Under the pieces are notes generated by a model. It was not told the origin of the DNA and did no database searches. It saw only the letters and a program-made list of their open reading frames with translations. Below are positions 1 to 8,886 of a DNA stretch of 39,332 nucleotides, piece after piece (position 1 is the stretch's first letter; each line of letters begins with the position of its first letter). Position numbers and translations under genes: made by a program. This stretch comes from Planctomycetota bacterium (GTDB taxonomy: Bacteria; Planctomycetota; Planctomycetia; Pirellulales; Pirellulaceae). The DNA is taken from positions 1-39,332 of the forward strand of contig CAUJKE010000039.1 of NCBI GenBank assembly GCA_963205385.1, written 5' to 3'.

Positions 1-3000
1 GCGGCGTTGGGATCGTCGTTAGCGCCGGAACTGCGCCACAGCATCCAGAGATCTTGCAGATCGTCGTCGGTGTTGCCCTCGAACAGGTCGCCGCCAAAGA
101 GGAGGTCGTCCTCATTGCCGCCGTAGAGCGAATCGAGTCCGCCGCCGCCGAGGAGGATGTCATTGCCGCTACGGCCGTAGAGGAGGTCGGCGCCGCCTTC
201 ACCCAGGAGGAAGTCGTCGCCGTTGCCGCCGTCGAGCCGGTCGTTGCCGTCGCCGCCGCGAATCAGGTCGTCGCCATTGCCGCCGGTGAGGCGGTCATTG
301 TTGGGTCCGCCGTCGAGCGTGTCGTTATCGTTGTCGCCGTTAATCGTGTCGCGTCCAGGCCGATCACCGACGCGGATGGGGAGCTCGACTTCGTCCGCGC
401 CGTTGTTGAGTGAGAAGACGAACAGTTCTTGAACTGCCGGATCGACCATGTGGTCGCCGAAGGCGTAATCGTCGCCGCTGCCGCCGCTAATGCGATCATC
501 GCCGCTGCCGCCGAGGAGGATGTCATCGCCGCTACCGCCAAGGAGGCGGTCGTTGCCGTCGCCACCATCGAGAATGTCGTCACTCGTGCCGCCGGCCAGA
601 TAGTCGTTGCCGGCGCCGCCGTAGAACTCGACGGGAAAGCGAACACTGCTGGTGCTGATCGTATCGTTGCCGCCATTGCCATAGACGACGAGTCGGCCGC
701 CGGGCCAGGCGATGGGCAGCGGCGCGTTGTTGAAGCGAATCGAGCCGTCGCTGCTAACGATGATGCGATCGCTGCGATCGGTGCCGCCGACATACAGATC
801 ATCGCCATCGACCACATACCGGGCAACCGTCAAGGTGACAGTCGCGGTGGTGGTAAACTCGCCATCGAAAAGTTGATAGGTGAAGGTGTCCACGCCGAGG
901 AAATCGGTCGCAGGCGTGTAGCGGAATTCACCGGTCAGCGGATCGAGCAGTTGCACGGTTCCGTGGCTCGGTCCGCTGAGGATGCTCACAATGCCGTCGT
1001 TATCGGGATCGATGTCGTTCGTTTTGACCGAGTCGGCGTAGACCGCATTGGTCAGGATCGGGCCAAAGTCGTCATCGACGGCGGTCGCCGGGGTGTTGCG
1101 GATGAGGGCGACGTCGTTGCCGGTGCCAAACCGTCCGAGTGGGTCGTTGTAGGTGAGGTAGAACCGCTGGCCGCCGAGGATGATGATTTGATCGCCGGAG
1201 GCGGGATTGTTCGGATCTGGCAGGGCATTGGTGAACGCGCCAACCGTGGCGTCGCTGCCGTTGTTGCTGATGATGACATAGGTTTGCCCCGGCGCCACGG
1301 CCGCGCTGGTGGCATCGAGCGTGGCGCCGTTGATGTTTACGCCGCCGGTGACTTGCAACTGGTCGTTACCGCCGCTGGTGATTTCCACTTGGAAATGCGA
1401 GCCGGGCTGGAAGGCGACGTCGCCGGTGGCGAAATTGCCTGGCGTGCCGCCGGGGGCGAGCGTGGCGCCGCTGTAGACGGTAACCGCGCTGACCAGCGAG
1501 CCGTTTCCGCCGAGCGTGCCGGCCGTGACGAGCGTCGGTCCCGTAAACGTGCTAGCGCCGTTGAAGAGCTGCGTGCCGCTGCCGATCTTTGTCAAGCTAA
1601 TGCGGCCGTTGGGGCCGGCGTCGACCGTGCTGGAACCGCTGATCGAGCCGCCAAACGCGCCGGAGCCGTTAGCGGCGCCCACTGTCAGCGTTTCGCCTTC
1701 GAGGCCGTTGTTGGCGCGGTAGTAGCTGTTGATGATGGCGCCATCGCCGTTAAGCGCGTCGACCGTGACGTTGTTGCCGCGGAGGTCGAACGTCGCGCCT
1801 GCGGCCACATTCAGGCTGGCGAGGTTGGCGTTCCAGTTGGCGGTTAAGTAGTCGTTGCGGACGATGCCGCTGCCGGTGATGAAAATGTTCGTCCCTGCGG
1901 CGCCGTTGACCGGTCCCAAAATCGAGAGCGTGGTGGACGGACTGTTAGGCTGGAACTCCAGGGAACCAGCGTTTAAGTTGATCGTGCCGCTCGTGAGCAG
2001 GTTTGCCGCGGTGGAACTCGCGAGCGTCAGGCGGCCTGGTCCCAACTTGGTCATGGTCTGGTTGCGATCGCCGCCGGTGGCGTTGAACACCGCCGCGCCG
2101 GTGGGCGAGGTGATGTCGAACGTGGCCGCGCCGCTGTTCCAGTAGATGTCGCGCGGAGTCGTGGTTTGCGTGGTGCTACCGGTGTAGCGGAACGTCGCTC
2201 CCCCTTGCACGGCGAACCAGTTACCGCCGGTCCCTTGGCCGATCGCACCGAGGTCGGCGACTTCGAGCACGCCGCCGCCGGTAACTTGCGTGGTGCCGAC
2301 GAACGTATTCGCGGCGGTGAGCACTTGCGTGCCGGTGCCGGTCTTTACCAGTGCGGTGCGGCCGTTCCCTTCGCCTGCTGCGCCGGAGCCGGAACCGCCG
2401 ATCGTGCCGGTGAAGGTTCCCGAACCGTTGGCGACGCCGAGCGTGAGGATGTTGGTGCCGTTGCCGTAGCTGTTGATCACACTGCCGGCGCCGGTCAGGG
2501 CGTCGATGGTGACGTTGTTGCCCCGGAGGTCGAGCGTCGCGCCGCTGCTGATATCGACGTCGGCCGTGCTGCCGGTCCAGTTGCCGGTGAGGTTGTCGTT
2601 ATGGATCGTCCCTTGCTTGATGTTGATTTGGCCTGAGAAGTTGTTCGCCCCAATGATGCCGAACACGCCGCCGGCGCCTGTCTTGTTGATGGTTCCGTTG
2701 CCGGAGATGGTTTGGCCGTAGTTCCAGCGGGTCGCGAAGGGCGTCGAGGAGTTGAGCTCCAACACACCGGGGGTGTTGATCGTCAGCGGACTGCGGAAGG
2801 CGCGGGTATCGACCAATTGCAGCGTGCCGCTGGTGATGGTCGTGGCGCCAGTGTAGTTGATGTTGTTGCCGCTGAGCGATTGCGTCCCCGCACCGGACTT
2901 GACGAGGTTGAGTTTGTAGGTCGTGCCGCTATCGTCTTCGTCGCGCAGGTAGCCAGCGAAGGCGTAGTTGCCGCTGCCATTGAGCGTGAGCGTGGCGGCT

Positions 3001-6000
3001 TGAGACGTACCGCCGCCGCCGAACCGTTCGTTCTGAACGACGAGGTACGGCGTGGGGCTATTGATGCCAGCAAGCGTTTGATTGAAGCCTTGCAGGTCGA
3101 AGCGGGCGTGCGGGTTCTGTCCCGCGCCGAGGCTCATCACCACGCCGGGAGCGAACTGGTCGGCGGCGAGCATTCGCAGGGTGGGTTGGTTGGTGTTGCC
3201 GCCCCCCATTTGCATCGGTCCAGCGATGGCGATGGCGCCGCCGGTCTTGCCGAGGTAGAGGTTGCCCTGGTTGAGGATCGTCGTGCCGGTGAACGTATTG
3301 GAAGCGCCGCCGGAGTAGGTCAATTCGCCGGGGCCGACCTTGGAGTTGGTGAAGCCAGCGGGGCCCTGAATGACGCCGGGGAGCGTGAAGTTATTGCCCT
3401 GGACGAACATCGACGTATTACCAGCGATGGTGATCGGGCCGTCGAACGTGTTGTTTCCGCTCCAACTGGCCAGCGCGCCGCGCGTGCCGCCGACGCCGAA
3501 ACCGGAGATCGTAATCGCCTCGCCGACGATATGGATATCCACGCCGCCTAGCGATTCCAGTTGCAACGTGCCGGGGTTGGTGACGACGGTTCCGCTTGCG
3601 GTTGAGCCGAGCGCGCGGTCATTCCGCGCGACAAGGTAACCACCGTTGATCGTGGTCAATCCGGTATAGGTGCTAGCGCCGGTGATGTACTGGATCGTGC
3701 TGCCGGTCTTGACGAGCGTGAGCGGGCCGCTGCCGTCCGCGAACGAGCCGCTGAAGGTGAAAACGCCGCCGGCGCCGGCGCCGAGGGTGAGCGTGTTGCC
3801 GCCGACGATGTTTTGGATCGTGCCGCTGCCGGTGAGGCCATTGATGGCTTCGCCGTCGTTGTTGAGGGTCAAGAACGTACCGGCGCCGACATCGACGTTG
3901 GAAGCATCGGGAATTTGACTGGCCGCCTGACCGCCGATTTGAAGCGTGGTCCCTGCGCCGGTGATGACGACGTCGCCGACGAACGTGTTGTTGGCCTCGA
4001 TGGTGGTTCGCCTGCCGCCGGTGACGGTCAGCGTGCCGACGTTGCCGCTGATGACGTTGCGATAGGTGGTGCGATCAGCGTTCTGTCCCTGCAAGGTTGT
4101 CGCCTTGTTGAGGGTCAATGTGCCGCCGTATTCGACAACCTGGAAGCCTGGGAGCGAAACCACGGCGGGAAGCGAACCGATGGTGGAAACGCCGCTGCCG
4201 TTGTTGGTCACGCTGATGTTGTTGGGAATCGGCGTTTGGCCGGCGTAGTTGGCTAGCAGCGACGTGTTCGCGGCGCCGGTGTTGGCGTCGTTGATCGTGA
4301 CTGGGCCGCTCCCCAGCGCGTTGTGGTGCCCGATGATGAGCGTTCCTTGGCTGATGGTCGTGCCATCGGCGTAGTTGTCGCCGCCGCTGTTGAGCGTTAA
4401 CGTCCCCGCGCCGGTCTTGTAGACGCTGTTATCGCGCGGCCAAGCCGTGACGTTGGTCGCACGGAGATAGACTTCGGTATAGGGAATCGCATGGTTTTCG
4501 TTGTTGAGTTCCCAGAGGAAGTTGTTGGGATCGTTGTTCGTGCCGGCGTCAATGCTCGAGCCGTAGCTGAAGCCTTGCTGATTGCCGTGATTAGCCCATG
4601 GCCAGGTGAAGATGCGGCTGATGTCGTTGCCGGTTGGAGGAAGGGTATCGCGGGTATTGGTGGCGACCGGGCCGTAAGGGCTTCCCGCGCCGCTGATGAT
4701 CTCCATTTCGACCGGTAACCCGCTGCCTTGATCGAAATCGAACGTGAAGTTGGGGCCGGTGAAGTTGCGCCAGCGTCCTTCCTGATAAGCCGTGCCAGCG
4801 GAGTCCGTGGCGCGGCGGATGCGAAGCTCGATGCCGGTATTGTTGATGCCGGCTTGCGCGATCAACTCGTTGACTAGTGCATCGCTATAAGCCGCAGGCG
4901 CGAAGGCGGCCGTTGTGCCGAGATTCTGGCTGACGCTGCTGATGCTCCCTTGCCCGTCGGCATCGAACTGCCAACCGTTGCGGCCGCGGCCAATGAGCAG
5001 CCACGAGCTCGCGCCGTCATTATCGACGTAGCCTGTGAACTGCTGACCGGCGGCGGTGAATGTGTAGAACCCATCGCCGACGTTATCCAAATTGGCGAGC
5101 GAGTCGGTAGTGAGCGTCTGCCCGGCATAACCGAGAATCGGGCCGTTCACGACCGTATCGCCGTCGCCATTGACGACTAGCTTGCCGTGTACGAGGTCGA
5201 TGCCGCTGGGGCCGATGGTGAGAGTGTCCACGCCGGCCGTTCCAGGATCGTTCACAGCGCCGATGGCGAGTTGCGAACCGGCGACCAGCGGGGTGCTAAG
5301 CGGCGTGGTCGCGTTCAGTGTGTTGTTGCCGCGGAGGTTGACGAGCGCGCCGAGCTGTCCCGCCGCGCCGGAGCCGTTAGCGACAATCGGTTCGGTGATG
5401 GTCAGGTCCGTCGTGACGCTTCGCAGCGCGAGCGTTCCGCCCGAGCGAACTTCGGTCCCCGCACTTGCGGAGCCGAGCGCTGAGTTGTGCGTTGCGACGA
5501 GTACGCCGAAGTTGACGTTCGTTTCGCCTGTATAAGCATTCGCGCCGGAGAGCGTGAGTGTTCCGGCGCCGGTCTTGGTCAAACCGCCGGCGCCTTGGAG
5601 TTGTCCGGAGAAAGTGGAGTTTCCGGTTTCATTGACGGCGAGCGCCCGGTTGAGCGTGATCGTTCCCGCGCCGGACAAGTCGCCGATCGTCTCGGCGACG
5701 TTCACATTCACGCTCGCTCCGGCGGCGACGATCATGCCGGCGCTATCGCTGAGGACGTTGCCGCCGCTATTCCACTTGCTTTGCAGATAGGCATACACCT
5801 CCGCGAGTTGCGCCGGCGTGAGAATCCCTTGAAAGACGAGTAGTTCGGCCACGTCGCCGCGGGACGCTTCGTTCGCGGGGTTGCCCTGCCAGGCGCCCAG
5901 ACTAATGCCGCTGGGCGAGGAGAGGCCGCCGCTCCCTTGGGCGATAAAGCGGTTGCCGTCGAAGAACGTCGAAACGCTGCCGGTTCCTTGCGCACCGTAG

Positions 6001-8453
6001 AAGTGCAGCGCCGTGTCCGGCACGGGATTGCTGCCTGCCAGGCGGACGATGCCATCGGCATAGAATTGATCCATGCCGTTGCCCCAATAGCCGAGTAACC
6101 AGTTGTTGTTGGATGTGATCAAGCGCGAATTCTGCGAGCCTTCCATCCGCGCCACGGAGAGCACGGTGTAGGGCGTCCCCGGTGAATTGTTCGCAGCGGG
6201 GTTGAAGATGACGTCGTTGCCATCGAAGCGCACCACGGAATGGCCGTTGGCGACGTCGGGGACGAGCGTTGGCTGCGCGCCGGCAGCGCCTTGGTTGAGG
6301 TCATGCCCGCCGCCGGTCTTGTCGCGCCACTGGCTGATCGCCCCGCCGGTTTCGGTAATCGTGGAGGCGTCAGCGGCGTCGAACCATTCGAAAATCCCCG
6401 GCATTGCGGGGAGCGCCCCCGTCGCGCCGATGTCGAGCGTTCCCGCGTTGACATGGGTGACGCCGGTATAGGTATTGTTGCCGCTGAGCGTCAGGGCGCC
6501 GCTACCGATTTTAGTCAGCCCGCCGCCGCCGATGATGCTGCCGCCGTAAATGGTGGAGGCATTGTCGCCGCCGACGGTGAGCGTATTGCTCGTGAGGTTG
6601 ACCGTCCCCATGCCGGCCAGGCTCCCGATTGTTTCGTTCCCTTCCAACGCGAGCGTCGCTCCGACGGAGATGATCACGGGGGAGTTGTCAGGCAAGGCGT
6701 TGAGGTTGGGATCGCGACTAGCGAGGCTCTGCACTTCCGCGGTGGTGAGCGCGCGATTGTATAACCGCGCTTCGTCGATCAGGCCATTGAGGAAGTAGTT
6801 GTTCTGCTGGCCAATTTGAAAGCCGCTGATGCCGAACGCTGGCGCGGTGCTTTTGATCAGCGTGCCGTTTTGATACATCCGCCAGCCGTTGGTCGCATCG
6901 GTCGGATCGTTGACGATCGTCACGAGATGCCACTGGGTGCGATCGATGCTCGGGTCGAGCGGAATCGAATCGACGCGGCTGTTGTTGCGGAAGATGTTTT
7001 GATAGGTGGTGCCGTCGACCCAAGGGTAATGATCGTTGCTGCCGCTGCCGAGGTTTGCGAAGCCGGTCCAAGCGGAGTTCGTAGGCGTGGCGACGTTGAG
7101 CTTCGTCCACATGCTGAACGTGGCCGCCTGCCCGCCGAACAGCGCCGCGAGATTCGGCATTTGGACAAACCCGTTGGCGCCTGCGGGGAGCGCCAGCGCG
7201 CCGCCGCTAACGCCCCCGGCGGCAGCCACAGCGCCCCCTTGAAGCGTGCCGTCATTGTTATTGCCGCTGGCGTCGTGCCCCAGATTGTCGGGATTGCTGA
7301 AGTCGTACAAGGCGACCAGGTTCGTGGAAATGGAAGCGCCGGCTTGCAGCGTGCCCGCGAGCACATTGGTCGTGCCCGTATAGCTGTTGTTGCCGGTGAG
7401 GATCAGCTTGCCACTGCCGGTCTTGCTCAAATCGCCGCTGCCGGTGATCTCCCCGGCGATCGTCGTGCTGGTGGCGTCGCCGACGGACAGGACGGAAGCG
7501 CCTGCGAGGTTGACGGTCGAGCCTGCAGCCGTCGCGAGACTGCCGAGGTTGACCGCTTGGGCCGCGTCAGGGCCGCCGATCCGGAGCGTTTGCGGATTGG
7601 TAAGCGCCGCGGATTCCACATACGCGCCGCCGTTGACGACGATCGTTCCGCTGGAAGACGCCGCCGCGATGGCCGCGCTCACGGTGGCGAACGCATTGAA
7701 GTTGAACGTAGCCGGTTGATCGCCGCTGGTTCCCTGATCGGCGTCTACAATCGCATCGCCGCTATTGAGCCCGACGAACCCGTCGTCGACGTAGACCACA
7801 TCGGGGCTGAACTTGTAGTTGAACTGCGTGGGGCCGCGATCGCCGCCACCGACTGGGTCGGTCGTGAAGTCGTCCCCCCAGCCATTGAGCCGAATATAGT
7901 ACGTCTGCCCCGGTGTCACCGCAAAAGTGACCAGGCTATTGGGGTTGTAACCTTGGGGGTTTTCGCTGGGATACGGATAGGCCGCGTCGCCCCCGGGCAG
8001 TGCACTGATGTCGTCGTTGTTGGTGACGAGCGTGAGATTGTTCAACTGCGTGCCGGTGAACACTTCCAACGTTGTGTCGCCAAATCCGCCGAAGTCTGGG
8101 CCGCAGCATTGATTCAGAGGGTAGTGGGTTTCATACGTATCAATCTGGACCGTCCCCGCGAACGACGCCTGCAACTTCCACCAGGCGGACGTTTGCCCGA
8201 CCGGATTGCTAGGCAGCGTGGTCGCAGGTTCACCTGCCTCGAGCGTGTAGCTGAACGTGTCGGTAACGTCCGACAGCGTCGTCACATTGCCAGGAATCTC
8301 AAATGCCGTCGCAAACGCGTCGCTCCCCGCCAGCACGGTGCGCACCTCCAAGGTCTCGACCAGCATCCGCCGGCGCGCGACGGTATTCTGTTGGCGAACT
8401 TGCTGGCGACGGCGCGCGTGATGGCTGGACGAAAAGAACTTCAAGAGCGACAT
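1..8453 (-). CDS. Giant LEPR-XLL surface protein with autotransporter-type repeats and RTX repeats (3' end beyond window)
   Basis: A single frame stays open from ATG 8453 to the left edge, at least 2817 codons with no stop. GGAG lies 7 nt before the ATG, and an in-frame stop lies near 8502. Seen, in order: a basic N-terminus ending in a LEPR-XLL-like motif (residues 27-42, LVETLEVRTVLAG); a pre-peptidase-like beta domain (about 65-200); a LamG/concanavalin-like module (375-580); a second LamG-like module starting with a DAADASTITETGG stretch (685-890); about eleven autotransporter-associated beta-strand repeats of the type SYTGTTNVLAGTL; a cadherin-like/VCBS domain (2460-2540); and RTX nonapeptides ([11 protein letters not shown] type, about 2604-2800). 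Inference: an exported calcium-stabilised adhesin or surface fibre. No outer-membrane beta-barrel is visible; the frame is already in RTX repeats at the edge. The tail resembles that of the upstream neighbour, so the stop is probably less than 100 codons away. Confidence 0.9.
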   Translation of the reverse strand, partial: MSLLKFFSSSHHARRRQQVRQQNTVARRRMLVETLEVRTVLAGSDAFATAFEIPGNVTTLSDVTDTFSYTLEAGEPATTLPSNPVGQTSAWWKLQASFAGTVQIDTYETHYPLNQCCGPDFGGFGDTTLEVFTGTQLNNLTLVTNNDDISALPGGDAAYPYPSENPQGYNPNSLVTFAVTPGQTYYIRLNGWGDDFTTDPVGGGDRGPTQFNYKFSPDVVYVDDGFVGLNSGDAIVDADQGTSGDQPATFNFNAFATVSAAIAAASSSGTIVVNGGAYVESAALTNPQTLRIGGPDAAQAVNLGSLATAAGSTVNLAGASVLSVGDATSTTIAGEITGSGDLSKTGSGKLILTGNNSYTGTTNVLAGTLQAGASISTNLVALYDFSNPDNLGHDASGNNNDGTLQGGAVAAAGGVSGGALALPAGANGFVQMPNLAALFGGQAATFSMWTKLNVATPTNSAWTGFANLGSGSNDHYPWVDGTTYQNIFRNNSRVDSIPLDPSIDRTQWHLVTIVNDPTDATNGWRMYQNGTLIKSTAPAFGISGFQIGQQNNYFLNGLIDEARLYNRALTTAEVQSLASRDPNLNALPDNSPVIISVGATLALEGNETIGSLAGMGTVNLTSNTLTVGGDNASTIYGGSIIGGGGLTKIGSGALTLSGNNTYTGVTHVNAGTLDIGATGALPAMPGIFEWFDAADASTITETGGAISQWRDKTGGGHDLNQGAAGAQPTLVPDVANGHSVVRFDGNDVIFNPAANNSPGTPYTVLSVARMEGSQNSRLITSNNNWLLGYWGNGMDQFYADGIVRLAGSNPVPDTALHFYGAQGTGSVSTFFDGNRFIAQGSGGLSSPSGISLGAWQGNPANEASRGDVAELLVFQGILTPAQLAEVYAYLQSKWNSGGNVLSDSAGMIVAAGASVNVNVAETIGDLSGAGTITLNRALAVNETGNSTFSGQLQGAGGLTKTGAGTLTLSGANAYTGETNVNFGVLVATHNSALGSASAGTEVRSGGTLALRSVTTDLTITEPIVANGSGAAGQLGALVNLRGNNTLNATTPLSTPLVAGSQLAIGAVNDPGTAGVDTLTIGPSGIDLVHGKLVVNGDGDTVVNGPILGYAGQTLTTDSLANLDNVGDGFYTFTAAGQQFTGYVDNDGASSWLLIGRGRNGWQFDADGQGSISSVSQNLGTTAAFAPAAYSDALVNELIAQAGINNTGIELRIRRATDSAGTAYQEGRWRNFTGPNFTFDFDQGSGLPVEMEIISGAGSPYGPVATNTRDTLPPTGNDISRIFTWPWANHGNQQGFSYGSSIDAGTNNDPNNFLWELNNENHAIPYTEVYLRATNVTAWPRDNSVYKTGAGTLTLNSGGDNYADGTTISQGTLIIGHHNALGSGPVTINDANTGAANTSLLANYAGQTPIPNNISVTNNGSGVSTIGSLPAVVSLPGFQVVEYGGTLTLNKATTLQGQNADRTTYRNVISGNVGTLTVTGGRRTTIEANNTFVGDVVITGAGTTLQIGGQAASQIPDASNVDVGAGTFLTLNNDGEAINGLTGSGTIQNIVGGNTLTLGAGAGGVFTFSGSFADGSGPLTLVKTGSTIQYITGASTYTGLTTINGGYLVARNDRALGSTASGTVVTNPGTLQLESLGGVDIHIVGEAITISGFGVGGTRGALASWSGNNTFDGPITIAGNTSMFVQGNNFTLPGVIQGPAGFTNSKVGPGELTYSGGASNTFTGTTILNQGNLYLGKTGGAIAIAGPMQMGGGNTNQPTLRMLAADQFAPGVVMSLGAGQNPHARFDLQGFNQTLAGINSPTPYLVVQNERFGGGGTSQAATLTLNGSGNYAFAGYLRDEDDSGTTYKLNLVKSGAGTQSLSGNNINYTGATTITSGTLQLVDTRAFRSPLTINTPGVLELNSSTPFATRWNYGQTISGNGTINKTGAGGVFGIIGANNFSGQINIKQGTIHNDNLTGNWTGSTADVDISSGATLDLRGNNVTIDALTGAGSVINSYGNGTNILTLGVANGSGTFTGTIGGSGSGAAGEGNGRTALVKTGTGTQVLTAANTFVGTTQVTGGGVLEVADLGAIGQGTGGNWFAVQGGATFRYTGSTTQTTTPRDIYWNSGAATFDITSPTGAAVFNATGGDRNQTMTKLGPGRLTLASSTAANLLTSGTINLNAGSLEFQPNSPSTTLSILGPVNGAAGTNIFITGSGIVRNDYLTANWNANLASLNVAAGATFDLRGNNVTVDALNGDGAIINSYYRANNGLEGETLTVGAANGSGAFGGSISGSSTVDAGPNGRISLTKIGSGTQLFNGASTFTGPTLVTAGTLGGNGSLVSAVTVYSGATLAPGGTPGNFATGDVAFQPGSHFQVEITSGGNDQLQVTGGVNINGATLDATSAAVAPGQTYVIISNNGSDATVGAFTNALPDPNNPASGDQIIILGGQRFYLTYNDPLGRFGTGNDVALIRNTPATAVDDDFGPILTNAVYADSVKTNDIDPDNDGIVSILSGPSHGTVQLLDPLTGEFRYTPATDFLGVDTFTYQLFDGEFTTTATVTLTVARYVVDGDDLYVGGTDRSDRIIVSSDGSIRFNNAPLPIAWPGGRLVVYGNGGNDTISTSSVRFPVEFYGGAGNDYLAGGTSDDILDGGDGNDRLLGGSGDDILLGGSGDDRISGGSGDDYAFGDHMVDPAVQELFVFSLNNGADEVELPIRVGDRPGRDTINGDNDNDTLDGGPNNDRLTGGNGDDLIRGGDGNDRLDGGNGDDFLLGEGGADLLYGRSGNDILLGGGGLDSLYGGNEDDLLFGGDLFEGNTDDDLQDLWMLWRSSGANDDPNA

Positions 8454-8886
8454 GCGAAAACTCCAGCGCAATGGCAAAGACGAGGATGGGGGATCGTACG
8501 GTCAAACGTTCTCGAGCGCTTCTAAATCTGCCGCGGCCGCGACCATCCGCCACGCGCACAAGCTGCCGCGCCTGGCGAACCACACCACGGCGGCGTGAGG
8601 TCTCCCAGCGCAGAGGCGACCAGCGCGCAAACCGGAGGGCGTGGGTAATCGGAAGGACGAAAAGAGGACGTTAACGGAGATCCAGAACGGACACCGTCGA
8701 TAAGTTTCTGGGTGGACGGGCTACGGAATTCGGAGAATCAATACAAACCGCGCAGATCATCTATCGCCATAGGATAGTCATTTTCGCGCCGCGTGCAACT
8801 ATTTTCCGCAAAATGTGTTCAAGCAGCTTTCCCTTGCCCCCATCCGCGTGACGCGGATGGGAGCAAAGTTGGTGAGTGAGCGCTTT
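8454..8886. other. Intergenic region between the two giant genes
   Basis: This 433-bp gap separates two co-oriented minus-strand genes. It would form a long leader for the downstream giant gene (start 8453) and the 3' trailer of the upstream one (stop 8887). Near the trailer side it holds a perfect 10-bp-stem hairpin (8839-8861), listed separately. I see no convincing small gene. The reading frames here are overhangs of antisense shadows. No clear -10/-35 pair was found for the downstream gene, so co-transcription or an unrecognised promoter are both possible. Confidence 0.5.
8839..8876. repeat. Hairpin repeat copy with GTTGGTGAG tail
   Basis: A perfect inverted repeat has arms CCCATCCGCG and CGCGGATGGG around a TGA loop (8839-8861). 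Six bases later comes GTTGGTGAG (8868-8876). The same arrangement, a CCATC...GATGG hairpin then GTTGGTGAG after 7 nt, occurs at 34613-34649, so this looks like an isolated member of that repeat family. It lies just past the stop of the minus-strand giant gene and could stop or stabilise its transcript. However, no T-run follows on the minus strand, so a classical intrinsic terminator is not supported. Confidence 0.6.

Noticed and set aside
1..650. Short regular repeats suggesting a CRISPR array or minisatellite
   Set aside because: The periodicity is the 27-bp coding repeat of RTX nonapeptides (GGxGxDxLx). The units vary as protein-coding sequence does, and there are no spacers.
429..1847. 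Long plus-strand reading frame opposite the giant gene
   Set aside because: It is codon-aligned antisense to the RTX and repeat region. Its Val/Ala-rich pattern (EEVVAVAAVEPVVAV type) is the complement of Gly/Asp-rich RTX codons, and it has no domain.
6816..8525. 569-codon plus-strand frame
   Set aside because: Exactly antisense and in register with the N-terminal part of the giant gene. No ribosome-binding site and an arginine-rich composition typical of shadows in high-GC DNA.
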